From: Phylloscopus collybita
Lineage: Eukaryota; Chordata; Aves; Passeriformes; Phylloscopidae
DNA length: 64,000 nucleotides
Reading direction: 5' to 3'
Assembly (NCBI GenBank): GCA_027886175.1
Contig: JAJNNQ010000009.1
Span: 17,147,501-17,211,500 of the forward strand
Made by a program: the position numbers and the translations under genes. This document shows, in pieces, positions 28,306-42,400 of the stretch. Under the pieces are notes generated by a model that saw only the letters and a program-made list of their open reading frames with translations, had not been told where the DNA came from and searched no databases. Position 1 is the stretch's first letter; the number at the start of each line of letters is the position of its first letter.

Positions 28306-29191
28306 GTAAGTGTTCTTTTTTTTCAGCATTTGAGGTGGGTGTACTTTGGAAGTTGTGTAAGGAGTCAATTTTGTTTGGCAGCCTGGCAAAGGAGAATGAA
28401 AACCTTATTTATGATGGGTTAATATACTATGTCTCCCGAAACAGCCTCCCATTCCACTGCAAGAACCACAAACTCAGAACTGAGATATTTCTAGACCTTT
28501 TCTGTGTTCCTGAAGACTATCCTTATACTATTGCCAGTCTCTGTCAATCACAACCTACTCTCCGGTTTACTTACTGGGTGAGAAACAGTGTATATCCTGT
28601 GGCTAGCTTAGATAACAACACACACAATTTGATCAGATAGTGAATATATGCTGAGCAGCCCAGCAGTGGTTGTCAAATACTAAGTTCTGCCTGCCTTTTC
28701 TTCAGGGGGAGTACTAGTATGGTGTCTACCATCTTGTGAGACACCAATTTTCACAAAACTCATGTAGCAGCTTTGAACTCTGACTGAAAAATTTGATATA
28801 AATTAGTCAATGAAAGAGGAATGTCTGACAACCTGTGCAGTCATGTCAGATATAGCCTTGCCAAATCAGACTATAAAATTGAGGGGAGGGGAAGGGAAAG
28901 AGAAAGGGAGATAATTATTCAAACAGTAATGAAAGGAATATTTCTTGCTGAAATGAAAGACTGAAACATTTAATTTAGCTTGGCACAAAAGGTTCCATTC
29001 ACCGTGAAATCAAATATTTTGTTCCAAGGCACTTGTGAGAAAATAAAGAAAATGAAAGACTAAAGTCAAAAGCTGACAGAGGAAAAGCCTTACTTTTGCA
29101 AAACAAGTTCTTGGAACTATCTCTACAAAGCACTAGAAATATGAATTGTACTAGTTCTATATTTGGAAGGGGGATTGATTCCTATTTTTCA

Positions 29192-29233
<42 letters not shown>

Positions 29234-32200
29234 ATTGCTCATCTATCCCCACCTTTAAGGTATCTTAAATTCCACCTCCTCTAGTTCCACTTTTATAAGA
29301 CACTTTCTGGGTCACAATAGGTGAACGTGAATATGCATGTCCAAGAGAAAGAGATAAGGTTTATAAACAAACTAAAACTGTGTCTGCAAGTATGGGGAGG
29401 AAATAAGAATACTTCTACCCACTAGAAATATTGCGTTTGGCACCCAGGCTCTCCAGGAATTAATACACGTATAACTGATAAGGAGAGAAATTGATTTGAT
29501 TTGGTGTGGGATTTAAGATGTTGCTGACCATCTGAGAATTTGTATCAAGTGCTGAGCATTTATGGACAAGAATTTATCATTTAGGACTACAAACAACACA
29601 CTTCTTACTCTGATTATTTTTGACACTCTGTTATCAAAAGTTTCTTCCCACTTCTGATCTCAAAACTTAGAAACAATCACCAGAGGCGTTGTAGTACTGA
29701 GGTGTCATACTGATGTGTCGGTACTTTTATATAAAGCATCTCAGGCCGGAGGTTACTGAATTGCTGGTGGCTAGGTTTGAAGAGGTGGGAGGAATGTCCT
29801 TTGAATTTCTGCTTTAGCAGCCCTGAATACTGAAATGCTCCACTCTGACTCCAGGTCTTGTGAGGATCAGGTGAAACTAGCTTTCCTTAAGAAGCTAAAG
29901 GTAAAGATGAAAAGATTTCGTGGCTTGTATTCATTTGCCCATGGGAGGGGGCAAGGAAAGGGCAACTGCAGGTGTTAGCCTGAACTCCTGGTTGTCCACC
30001 ATAGAGAATAAGGGAATAATTGCTTCTCCGTATGACTGAAAGAAGGGAGGTCTTCTTAGAAGATTTTACTAAAGGGAGCTTTTGGCACATCACAATCAAG
30101 AATAGCCTGGTGAAAATGGAATTTGTTTGTAAAACTGTCAATAAGTGTTTTACTGTCATTTATTTAAGAACCTCTGTGATGCGTGCCCACTTTTACTGTT
30201 TTCCTCTGGAAGGACAAATGACTCAACCCCAAAAAAGTGTATCCGAATACTTCTTTGCCTAGGAGGTGTTCTACTCTGCACCCAATCTGTTTTTCTCTGC
30301 CTTCATAATAAGATAATTTAAGTCATCACCTGAATATAAGTGAACTGTGATGTTGTCCAAGTCTGAGTTCTGGATCTTCTTAAAACTGATCCCTGATTGA
30401 TTTGATAAAATGATCCAATGATGGTTTTGTGCCTTTTATCTTTTTTTCCCCTTGCTCAAAGATTGTTATGTTTAAGAACTTTTGGTGATACTAGACTTTG
30501 TAAGACAACAAACCCAAAATTTTTTCTGCCTCAGACATTGTGGAACTTAAAAGTGTAGGTTTTGAATGCTGAATTCTTTGTAGCCTTGAATGCTACAATT
30601 TTCAGTCAGCAGGCTCACTGTGACCATAATAAGTGGCATGCAAGGTGCCCAAATGAACCCTGAATGTGTGATGTCATACACCCTGAGGATTACAGGTGGG
30701 AAAATGTTGTGCTCTGACAAAGCTAATATCTTGTGTTGATAATTAAGGGTATCTGTGCCTGCCATTGATGTTTAGAAAGATTAGAAAAGAAAGGGTGCAT
30801 ATAACAGATATTTTTGTCCTCTGAAGGTCACACTAATACATCTGTTGTTTCCAGATGACAAATGTTTGGCATTTAGAGAGACTAGGTAGGGCAAGTGAAA
30901 CAAATATGACCATACTAAAATTTAGTATGCATATAACCATCAACCCAATTACTTGGCATATTTTGCAATTTTTGAGAATTAAAATGTTCTTCAGAAAATT
31001 GTATCTATCATCAAGTCCTCTAGTACTTGTTAGAGGCATGTCAAAACTGAGCTGGATTGGACATTCAAGCTGTGTCTTCATTTTTGTTTTTGCTTATTTT
31101 CTAATGAGTAAAATGATCTACTCTCCAATAACATGCACAGTGAAGCTGATGTCTAAGTGCTATTGTTGCAGACTCTCTGCAAGCTTTGAGGTATTGGCAT
31201 AATTTGCACATGAGGCTGAGGTTTGGGAAAGAAGCAAGTTTCCAGTTATACAGGTAAAGACTTCTGTATCTAAAGAAATTAAAAGCCTAGCAAAAACTAG
31301 AATGCTTCTATCTGTCCTCATCAACTCTTTCTAGCCATTTGGTAAATGCTTTCCAGGGGGAATAATGTCAGTACACTCCTTTAAGCCTTACAATGTGTTT
31401 GTAAACTACTAAACCTTGTGCAAATAATCAAGGTAAGGAAAAAAGATTGTTACCAAGGGATGATTCAGTAAATGTAACATTAAAAAGTGTGAAAATTTTA
31501 ACTAAAGTGTGAGAGCTTGCTTGTCCGCATTCCGCGAGCTCTCTGTATTGCCAAATTTTGTTTGTTAGATTCAGTTGTAAAGGGCAGTAGTGAAACCACT
31601 GAAAGCTACTGACTGACATAGTGGTTTAACCAATTTTTCTTTTAATGATTTGATACACAATTTTTTATTTCATAAAAGAAGATAGGAATATTCCTTAGGA
31701 ATACTTCAGCACCAAAATTACTTGCACATAGCATAGAATTTTCGTTTTATAGTGACCTTTTTGCCTTGGGTTAATTTCTAAAGGTCTGCAATTTATTCTG
31801 TCTGTAGTCTGAAAAATTTAAATTCTGAATGTATCTACAAGAATGATCACAGACCATAAGCAGCAAAGGAGGAATACATTCTCTGGGTTATCATTTCAGC
31901 ACTGTGTACACAATATGTCAGAGTCTGAAACTTTCAAATTAATTACTAGTCCTGGTGATGCTGAATGTGTTTTGTTGCCCTTCAAGCTTGCAATTAATAT
32001 TCAGACAGTTGTGAAGGGAGGATAATTTGGTGATTTTCAGTTTATTCTTCCAGGGAATAAACAAGAGAAGAGAATACATATTTCTCTTTTACTGCAGCTC
32101 AGAATCAGTTGATTAAGTTGTGTCTGCAACTGTACACAATCAATGTCAGTTAGAGTACAACTTTATTAAAGTTTTCTTGAATTTACATAACTTTCAGAAC

Positions 32201-32770
32201 CATTACATGTATAATTTATCATGATGATGCAGTATCGTTGTAGGGTATTTATAAGCTTTGTGCAGTGGGGCAGAATTTCAAACCTGGTCCTTCATTAATT
32301 TTTAATTCAATAACTTAGCTAAACTAGGTGAGCACTGATAGCAAGAACACCAAGAGCTTTACCAGTCTTTAAATGAAAATGCTCTCTATGTTCAGTGCCT
32401 CTGCAGTCCTACGGGACAAAGTTTAATGTGCTTACAAAAGTGTGTTTACCTTCAGCATGTTCACTAAGTTTTTTCTTCCAAATACTTTTTTACCAGCCTA
32501 TGGTTTGAATTTATAGCCAAACAGCTGCAGATTTCAAGTATTTAACTGAAAAAAAAATTTAAAAAAAATCATAGGGGTTTTGCTTGGAAAGGGAAATGGT
32601 GAGGAAAACCTCATACATGTCTGAAAAAAAAATTTCTCGTTTTCTCATATCACTTTGCTAGCCATAGCTCAAAGAAGGTCTTTTTAAAGAAAAACATTCT
32701 CTCCTGCATTTAATCAAATAATGACAAAAAAGCCCATCAGGAATTATGAATGGTTGTGAAAACAACTTAG
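28306..32770. other. AT-rich non-coding DNA with a T38 run
   Basis: I see no further exon continuing the CUB-like segment. A run of 38 T lies at 29,194-29,231. Open frames up to 115 codons (30,855-31,202, + strand) show no motif and overlap antisense frames. Confidence 0.45.
29194..29231. repeat. T38 homopolymer
   Basis: There are 38 consecutive T on the + strand. No retrocopy body is recognisable on either side. Confidence 0.9.
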
Positions 32771-33165
32771 ATCATAGAAACATAGAATAGAATCATAGAA
32801 TTGTTAAGGTTGGAAAAGACCTAAGATCATTGAGCCCAACCATTGAGTTAGCTTAGCACCACCATGGTCACAACCAAGACATGGCCCTAAGTGCCTCATC
32901 TTCAAATTTGTCTTTTGAATGCCTCAAGGTATGATGACTAATACAATTGCCTGTGCAGCCTGTTCCAATGCTAGAAAACCCTCTTGGTGAAGAAATTTTT
33001 CCTAATAGCTAATCTAAATCTTCCCTGGTGCAATTTTAGACCATTGCCCCTTGTCCTGTCACTTGTTACCTGGGAAAAGAGACTGACCCCCAATCTCCTT
33101 TCAACTAGTTGTAGAGTTGTAGGTGGCCTTGGAAAGGGTGGGAACTCAGTCCTTACTTTCTTTAG
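32771..33165 (-). repeat. CR1 LINE 3' fragment, antisense
   Basis: The reverse complement of a CR1 3' end is clear. It starts with repeated 'catagaa' units (the CR1 terminal octamer-type repeats), then 'ttgttaaggttggaaaagacctaagatcattgagcccaacc', and later 'cctgttccaatgct', 'gaagaaatttttcctaata', 'ccattgccccttgtcctgtcac' and 'gggaaaagagactgaccccc'. About 395 bp of 3' UTR and the C-terminal coding end survive. It is a 5'-truncated and diverged copy. Confidence 0.9.
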
Positions 33166-33393
33166 CTGTTTGAAAATCTGTGTCTAACTTCACAAAGGCT
33201 GTGACTCCTAAAGCTATACTTTCTATACTTTTTGAGATGCTTTAGGAGGGCGCTTTTTGTTTTCTGCATAGAGAGGATGATCTGTTTCTAATGGTACCTC
33301 AATATCAATAAGGAAAAAAAGTTAATTATTGACATTCCAGCCATTGGCAACTGTTGATAATAGGAGATAAATAGCTGATACTACTCTCATTAA

Positions 33394-33419
33394 AATAGTA
33401 ATAATGATAATAATAATAA
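33394..33419. repeat. (AAT)n-like microsatellite
   Basis: An imperfect run of AAT/GAT triplets. Confidence 0.7.
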
Positions 33420-36400
33420 GTAAATTTTTACTGATTTTTTTGTGTTTAAACAAAGCCTCAAGTTAATGGAAGATCTATTCCATTCTGTTACAGTCATGCT
33501 TGGTTTTGGTCACTGGAAGTACTCTTTCTGGATTAACTTCTTGTTCTCTCAGAAATGTGGATATTGTTTAGCATGTAACACTGTTCTCATTTACTAATTG
33601 TGGGTGAGGGTAACAACTAATATGCATAATTTCTCACATAAAACACTCCAACATTGTGTAGAATGTTAAATACAAATAATGCTATTCTGTGAATGAAAGA
33701 AAATAGGAAGAAAAGAAAGCAGCTTAAACCTCTCCCCTCTCCACCCTGAAACCTTCCTCTTCTATGCCAGAAATAGAAACCATGATGAGAAACGATATTG
33801 TGGCTTTGAGACTGTCTTTGGGCTGCAGACAAAAAAGAACAAAGTTAACCTTGTTATATTTTTCCTTCCATAGTCTGAAGAAGGCCACATGGTTGAGGTT
33901 TCACTTCTCATTTCTATTTCAAGGCATATTTTCTCATCCTCTTCATAAAAGCATGGATTTTATAGCTATGTGTTGATCCAGCAGCTGGTTTGTTTTTTAA
34001 ATGAAAACGTTATCTGTTTATTATTTCAATACAATTTTAAGCAGTTTTACTCAGCATATTTGAATTCAAAATCCTATTAAAGATGCAATATTCCTCTACT
34101 ACTTTGTCCCCCAGTGCGCTGACATTCAGTTTCCCCATTTTGAATAGAAATATAATATTCTATATCTGTTCAGGCTGATGTAATTTCCAGCACTGTGTTA
34201 CCAGTCATTGGACTGCCTGTTCACCTTCCTATCATGGAAATTTTGTATTTGCACATATTTTTCTCCACGTTTACAAAATGAATTATTGGTCTGGCTATCT
34301 TGCAATTGCTTTATAGCAGCACTTTCTTTTTAAATCCAGAAAACTTATCCCTTTGCTTCCTACCATCTGATGGAAGTAGTAAGAATTGCTGAGTTAAGAT
34401 AAACACCCTCATTTTGTGGTAGAGAGGGGAGGGGGATGAAAAGCAAAATGTTAATTTGTTTTAAAGTTAAAAGTACTGACCCATGCACTGAAGATAAGCA
34501 TATCTAATTTTAAATCTTCCATATCTATTGTAATGTCTAATTGCATAGTTAAATGAGCTGTAAAAGCAGAAATGCCGCTGTAACCTCTAAACAATTTTAC
34601 ACAGTTCTAGAACATTTGAGATAACAGAAGAAATCTTAAAGAAGCTTTTCTCCTCTAGTAATGCTAGTACTTCAGAGGACAGTGTTTATTGAACAGGAGA
34701 GGCTTTCTGCTTGGGCAGCACTTTCCCATTACTCTGGACACACTTTAGATTTAAGGAGGCAATTGAATGCATCGTGTGTGCTACGAACACTCTGAAAAGG
34801 TCCAAAAACATTAGTGGATGTGTCACTCAGTGCTCAATTCTCATCTCGGATCAATGTAATGCTGGAACAACTTGATTGAATTCAGTAACTTTATTCTAAA
34901 TTAACATAATTGCTATCATAATTATTTAGCCTACAAAAGCATCTGGAGCCCCTAACTAGGTCAGGGCACAATTTCACTAGGCTCTCTGCATTACACACGC
35001 ACATACACAGATTAATATGTCAGAGAGCTTTATATATAGACTGCCTCTCTCTGAATACTTTGCTTGGGGCAAAATAAAACAACGGAGAGGTGAATCCACT
35101 AGTCTGAGTGGTAGTCTCTGTGACTGACTTCACTGAAAGTCCCATAGACTTTCTGTGCCTCTTTCAGTTTCTTTCTAGAAACTGCTGATGGTAGTGCTTC
35201 TCTTGTTTTATGAGAATAATTGCATTTAAAATTGTGAAGTGCTCAGACACCATGGTAATGGGGAGATGCATAAGTGTTGTGGATAGGCAAGGTAATCTGC
35301 ATCCAATTGTTCATGCTTTATAGCCCTTAATGACAGATACTTCAGGGGAGTTGCTTATATCCTGAAGATGAGATGTGCCAGCATATTAGATTTTTTTTTA
35401 CTACTGAGGGGTAAAAAGGAAAATACAAAGTAGCTGTAAAATAATAACTTTTCTGCAGACTGTAAAAGACTTCAAGTTTAATAACAGCAATGATTGTTTC
35501 TAAGTTAAATGAAATCACAGTACTGTCTCTACAAAGTGGGAATTACATACACCTCATGTAGCACAGCTTGCATTTCCTGTAAATATAAAGGAAAGGCTTT
35601 TTGTTTCTACTCAGAAGTTTGAGTCTAATGATGCTGTAGGCAATCATGAAAGTTCTTGAAAAGAACATTATGTATTGTTCCTTAGCTCTGCCCTGTCTGA
35701 ATTGTCGTTAATTTGTTGTGCCTAGCAAATGGAAAGTACTAGGTCAGGAGCTGAGTGGCAGTTGCATCAAATTAATTTGGGATTCTGAAGTATGTTAATG
35801 TTCTTAGGGTGACTGGCTTCAGTGAAGCTAGGATATAATTTCAAGACACTGGAAGTTGACCTGATTATACCTTCTTTTTATTTCCCAAACTATCCAGATA
35901 CTGTCAGAGAGAACTTCCCAGGCTTCTATGCTTTTAGGATCTGACAATTTTTGCTAGAAAGGAAAATGAGTTATGTAGAAAGAGAATTTATTTACCTCCT
36001 TTTTTCAGCAAGAACAGAAACTTTTAGACCGGCTCTTCTGATAACACATCTTAGTACTCCTCAAGTATTGATGCTTATGTGACCAGTCACAAGTGAATGA
36101 ATACATTATGATCATTCTTCTGATGGCTGGGTGAAATAAAAAAGTCTTTATGTGCTTTTTAGTGTTACAGAATCCAGAACAAGTTCCTTATATACCTTTT
36201 GCAGGAGAGCAGTACTGCACCATAAGGGATCTGGGCTCAAATGAATTTACTCCCCAAACCATTTACCTTTTGGTAAATAAGAATGGAATTTGTGCCCTTC
36301 CAAAGTTTCTACTAGTTCCTCTTTACTGAGCAGTTTTTTTGGCTGCAACACCTTCTTATAGCTTAAGCTAAACTTGAGATAATTTAGTGCTGTACTATAA

Positions 36401-36527
36401 ATGCTGGAATTACAGGAACATGATAGTGTAGCAAAAGTACTCCCTAAAGTTTTCTCTGTCTAGATACCTGAGTTTAGATATACCATTTAAAGTACAGCCT
36501 TAATATTACTATGAACACATAGCTGTG

Positions 36528-36568
36528 GTGGGTGGGTGGTGTTGTGGGTGGTGTGGTTTTTTTTGTGG

Positions 36569-36593
<25 letters not shown>
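36528..36593. repeat. G/T-rich low-complexity tract ending in T25
   Basis: Irregular tggg/ggtg repeats run into 25 consecutive T (36,569-36,593). Confidence 0.8.
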
Positions 36594-36599
<6 letters not shown>

Positions 36600-39361
36600 T
36601 TTTTATTATTTTTTTTTATTTCTGGCTTGTCCTGAGTTCAATGGAAAAACCTGAGAGTGTACATGTGAGGCCAGAATACCAAAGTTTTCTGGATGCTTGG
36701 TTTTGGTTTCCTTTTAACTTCCCATAAAAGGCCTATTTTTGCTTACATCTTTATCAGTGCCTTTTCAGTCTGCATTTTAAATCCTTCAATACTTTCTCAG
36801 TAGCATCTCAGAAAGTGTAGTTTAATGGAGATAACTCTTAGGATTCTCTAGCCAGGACAGACTTGCACAGTTTCTGCATTCTTGTTGCAATGGTGGTCAT
36901 TTTCTTCTTAAGTTTTGTATCATGATCTATATGCCTGCAACTGAAATTTCATAGAAAAATACCTGACTAATACTTTGCCTTAGTATTATATAATTAAAAG
37001 TAATGCCTTCTTGAAATTCTAGTGTCTTTGAGGATACTCTCTTCTGAGTAAACAAAATGCTTTGGCTGTGAATTTCCAAGTATCATGAGTTTCAAGGGAA
37101 AGATTGTGAGGAATTAATTATAGCAGGCTATGTGGTAAAAGATTAATGGATTATTTGCTCTGAGAACAGTGGAAAGAAATGTAGGACTCTGCTTTTAAAT
37201 TTATCACAAATCTAACTGTATAATTGAGTTAAAATATGGAAATGTCTTAACTGTGATGGTTATTTGCCACTTGATTTCTCAAATGAGGCAGACTTTTGCA
37301 GCTGATCTACAGAAGACCAAAGCACTGGCTTACTCTGCTATATAAAGCAAGTGAAAATGTTTTCACATTGTGTCAAGGTGTTTGTGTCACTGGTTTTACT
37401 TATTCCACTGTTGCTAATGAACAGTTATTGTAGTTAGCCAGTGCTTGAAAAGATAAAATTAATGCTACTTATTCAGCTACAAGGTTTGTGGATCTGTGAG
37501 CAGTTGAGCAACATAACTAGGGGTCACTACCTGGATTAATGATGCTTCATGTCGTGGATTGATCACATTTAAATGTTAATCAATTCCAGCCAATTGCCTG
37601 ATGCTGGTTCTTTATTTTTTTTTTTTTCTAATTTGTTATTTGTCAGTAGTATGGAATCAAAGATATTAGGCTCCCATGTCAATTAAACTGCTGTTGCTAC
37701 CATAATTAGCAGCTGCTTCTTCTTATGACAGATTTAATTAGAAATATCTATACTTGCTTTTATACAAATATGACAATTTGTTCTTGATCAATTGAAGTAA
37801 CTCTTCATTTCATTTGTATTTTTACTAACAGATAGCATCTCAAGGCTTCAGTTATCTTACGTGATGGGCAAAGAACTGAGATGAGTGACTTAGAGGACAA
37901 AGTAATTTACTTCCTGATACAGAAGAATTTTAAGATTGAACCAAAGGATGACAATGTTAACTAAAGGTGGCATTCAGGTCAACAGAAAGATAAACTTAAA
38001 TAAATTCCCACTGAAAATACTTTCTCTGTACTTACTAAAACAACTTCTTTTCTGATATTGAATGAGAATTTTTACAGAACAAGTATTCCTTTTGTGTGTG
38101 AGGCTTATTGGACAAGGAAGATTGATTTGCCTTTCTCAGTGTCTTACATGAAAATGATTTTTTTTCTCTAATCTCTTTTCTTGCAATAAAATTTCGTCTG
38201 GTCTTGGTGAAAGCATTTAACTCCTAGATGCCTTGATCATAGCTTTCCAATCACTCTTGGAGACAGAAAGTTTTTATCTGAAATATGAGAGTTTACAGGG
38301 TGACCATATGCCCTGTCATTGTGGCATGAGTTATGTAAGTGCTTTTCATACTCCTGATTATATTCCAGCTGGTGTCAATGACTCACAGTGTGCTCATAAA
38401 ATGTATACATAAGACTAAAGAATGTAGTAGCAGGGTCGAAATAGACATTTTCAGGAAAGCAATGCTTTCCCCTTTTCTCTATGTGAACACAACAGCATCT
38501 CTTTCTGTTCTCTGGTGTTCACTAAATCCCTTTATTCCTATACAAAATCATATGAGCGGAGATAAGCAACACTGTAAGACAAAGATTTTATATCTGAGTC
38601 ATAGAATCCAGAGATGGAGAAGCCCTATTTCATGTTGTAGGTATTTTTCCTGTTCTGGATAATTTCTGTCTAAACATATTTTTCTCTCACTGCTTTGAGA
38701 GCATCTGCACCATAATAGCATACAAACACACAAACTTGATTATGAGAGAGTAAATATTTTATCATTGAGAGCTCTGGATGCCTAGGACAGCAGTGTGAGA
38801 AGCTCATTTAAGAAACCTGTGAGTGTTTTGATGATAGGATTGTACTCATGACACCTGCTTCTTGCATAAAGTGAGATTTTTCTTCTGGTTGTTTGGATGA
38901 AGGTGCTTGCTTTTATTATCTATTTATTTTTGAGATTTGACTCACCTAAGAAAAACCCATCTTCTTTGGCATAAGAGAGATTGCTGAAAGGAAAGAGAGT
39001 CTATAATTTTTCTGCACTTTTGTCTAGCTTCTGTGGTTCTAATGAGTTACTAGAATGAAGTTGTAATGACAGTAGCCATACAATATGTTGGTTTTGGTTT
39101 TGGAATATCTGGTAGCAGTTACCCAAAGCTGCTAATAAAGGCAGTATGCTTGTCATCAAAAATAGATTTTTGTCAGTAGACTCAGTACCAAGAATTACAA
39201 GTAGTTGTCTTAGTAGTTACTCAAATCCTTCAGATTTCTTGTCCTCTAACTTCCTTATATTGTAACTACAATTCCCACAAACCTAACTGCAAGAAGAAGT
39301 TGTATAGAGATGGTCCCAGACAAGAGAGAACTGTACAAGCTATTTTTCTGGAATGCAGGAA

Positions 39362-39475
39362 GGGGTTTTTTGTTTGTTTTGGTTTTTTTTAGTTTGGTTT
39401 TGCTGTTGTTTTTTGTTTAGGTGTGGTTTTTGTTTTTTTGTTGTTTTTTTGTTTTTTTTTTTTTTTTTTTTTTTT
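39362..39475. repeat. G/T-rich low-complexity tract ending in T24
   Basis: A long run of T blocks broken by single G or GG ends in 24 T at 39,452-39,475. The open frame read through it is a composition artefact. Confidence 0.8.
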
Positions 39476-42400
39476 AAGGGGAAGGGGTGGTGGAGGCTGG
39501 TTTTGTGTTACTCTTTATTTTCATGGTTAGTTCAGCTTCCATGGATCCTATGTTTTAACTTCAGCTTCTTCTGCATTAAATAAAAGATTTCACCTTGCCA
39601 TCTGAATACCACTCTAGGGTCTTTCCCCAGGCCCACCCTTCCCCTGGCCTCCTAAAAAAGAAAAAAGCAGTACAAAAAGACTATCTCTGGATTTGGAGAT
39701 GTGCTATTTTTCTCCCTATCACGATTTTAGAAAATTTATTAAAATAATTTGCAAAAGGCAAATCACAGCATTTTTCTTACTCTAAGAATAATATTGAGTG
39801 GATTTTGCACTTATTATTCTAACATTTCAACTTCTAAGGCATACTTCTCATTATCATACTAGGGCATGTTACAGAGTTCAGTGACCAGAAGCATCAAGAA
39901 GTAATTAAAAAAAATCTCAAATGATCTCTAATTAAAAACTGTTCCAGGCAGAATGAATTAAACTGCCTTAAAATTGCTTACTGCATCCATCTTCCTGATG
40001 TCTGAAGGAGCTGAGTTGCAGAGGTGAATCATATAATGGTAAAAAACCCTTGCAGCTGGTAAATTCAGAAATGGAGTAGACAATAAACTGAAATTACAGA
40101 ATAATCAGGAGTGGTAAATTGCATCATCAAATTTCTTGACTTGGCAGGAAACATTAAAAAAAGTTTTATTGGCTACCAAAGCCAGAGCCATAAGAGCTGT
40201 AGATATTTTGTGGCAGATGAGGTGGTATAATGACATCAATCAGATCCTTGAGTGGAAGCCAATAGAAGGCATTCAGAGGAGGGCTAATACACTGATATGC
40301 TAGCTTAATTTGATATCTGATCAAACCATGTTGTCAAATGGCATCCTAATATAACTTCCAGTCTTTCTGCTGGTAAATCTGTTGAACTCTCTTCCTTTCA
40401 TCCCATTTCACTTCCTTATTCTTTCTTGCTCCTTCCCCATTCCCAATGTAAGTCTCAAATATGTGTCTGTCAAGTATACACACATTATGAAAGGGTAGCA
40501 ATCAAAATTCTCATCCATTCCTACAGCAACATTTTGTGTCTGTAAATATTACTGAAAGCTATAAGTGGAAACCCAGTTCAGAGTCACAAAACTAAAATCT
40601 TCAATGTAGGATTTAGTGACAATGGCAAAAAAGAATCAAACCTAGCTGGCTTGGCCAAATTAATGGCCATTAAGTTAATAGTTTAAAGAAGCAGTGTCTT
40701 TGCTGGCTGCAGAGTTTGGTAAGCAGCAGTTCATAACAATACCAGTGCTTATATCTCACTATGACTCACTATGATGAAATAATTCTACTCTAAGTCCAAG
40801 AACAGATATCTATGACTTGATACAATGCAGAATATGAATTGTATTATTGTTTTAAAGTTTTGTTTTATCATTCTTTAGTGAACACTTTTAGGATGCTGCT
40901 GTTTAACTAATTGCTGTAGCAAGTGCCCTGTTACTTAAACACTATGGCTGAGAGCATTATGCAGACCTCAGGAGCCTGGGGACAAAAAATAAGTCTAGCA
41001 GCAGAGCCCACTGCACTGAAGATATATAAATTAAAAAGATTAGAACTGACTGCTCTGGGCAGTGTAGAGTAATGATTTTTAGGCCAACACAAGATTCCAG
41101 ATGCTCCAGGAAAATCCCATGATGAGCAATGTCAACTGATGTCAAATGCTACTGAAAGATCTAAGATAATAAATGTAGCAATGCCAGTTGGTATTGAAAG
41201 CAGGTGGTTAGTCATGTTCCACAGGGCAATCTCTATGCTGTGAAAAATCCTAAAATCTGAAGGAAATATGTGCTTAGGAAACCCAAACCCACAATCAAAG
41301 TATTATCTTTCTCTAAGTGTCCCTAAAATTGAAACAAATATTTTTCTAGTATTAAAGGAAAAATAATTGACCTTAAACGCAAATATTAAACTTAGCACTG
41401 TATAAATATATATTAAATTACAAACCAACACTTTATACGTAGCAAGTTTTCACGATATGAAAATCTGTCCTCTCACGAATAATCATTATATGCACTAGTG
41501 AGTGCATCAGGTTTGGTGATTTTTCAGAGGAAAAATTATCATTAAGAAGATGTTATGGAATATGTGACCAAGGAGAAATGGTTGTAGAACAGATGCAGAC
41601 AGAAGCATTTAAGAAGACTGAAGTTTAAATTAGAATTTCAAGTTATGTTGTATCCATTACATGAAGTGACAGAAACATGTCTGGATTAGCTTGAATAGAT
41701 TCACCACAGGTCTACTGTTTATTTTGATTAACAAAAAAAGGAAATGCAGACTAGATGCCAGCCCTCATTAGTTATTACCTTTGCATAGTGGAAACCAGGC
41801 AGATAAAGATGACTTCGAAAGATTGTGCTTATCATGCATCATCAAACTACAGGTAAAAGATAACTAAGCAATAGTCAACCAAAATACAAATTTTGGTGCA
41901 AAGTAGAGTGAACCAATGCAATAGATATAGGGAAAACAGGCAGAATCTAACATTTTCCTTTATAGACATAAGGCAAAATGGGCTGGTAGGATTTGATTTG
42001 CTCTTGAGGAGGATATCTCAGGATTTCATTACAGTCTGGTGTTACGGTTTTTCTTTTTAATCGGCAGGGGATTTGTTGCTGTAGCTTTGAGTTCATGTGT
42101 TACGGTGTAACTACATGTTAAGGAGCTGAGAATAATATTTTTTTCTTATTAATTTTAAGTGACTTAGTAGATATAAGACAACTGAACTGTGGGCATGGTG
42201 TGCAGGAATGACTGGTGCAGGCATAGCAACTCTTGCTAGGATATTTTCAGACCTTGAAAACTGATGGTGCAGCTAACCAGTTAGACCACTGCATTTTACC
42301 TTTTTACAGAGATCCAGGCATTATATTCTTTACGCATTTTTCAGTGGGAAACTAACTGTTAATAAAATTCTGTGGAAAAGTTTTATGACTCTTAGTCATT

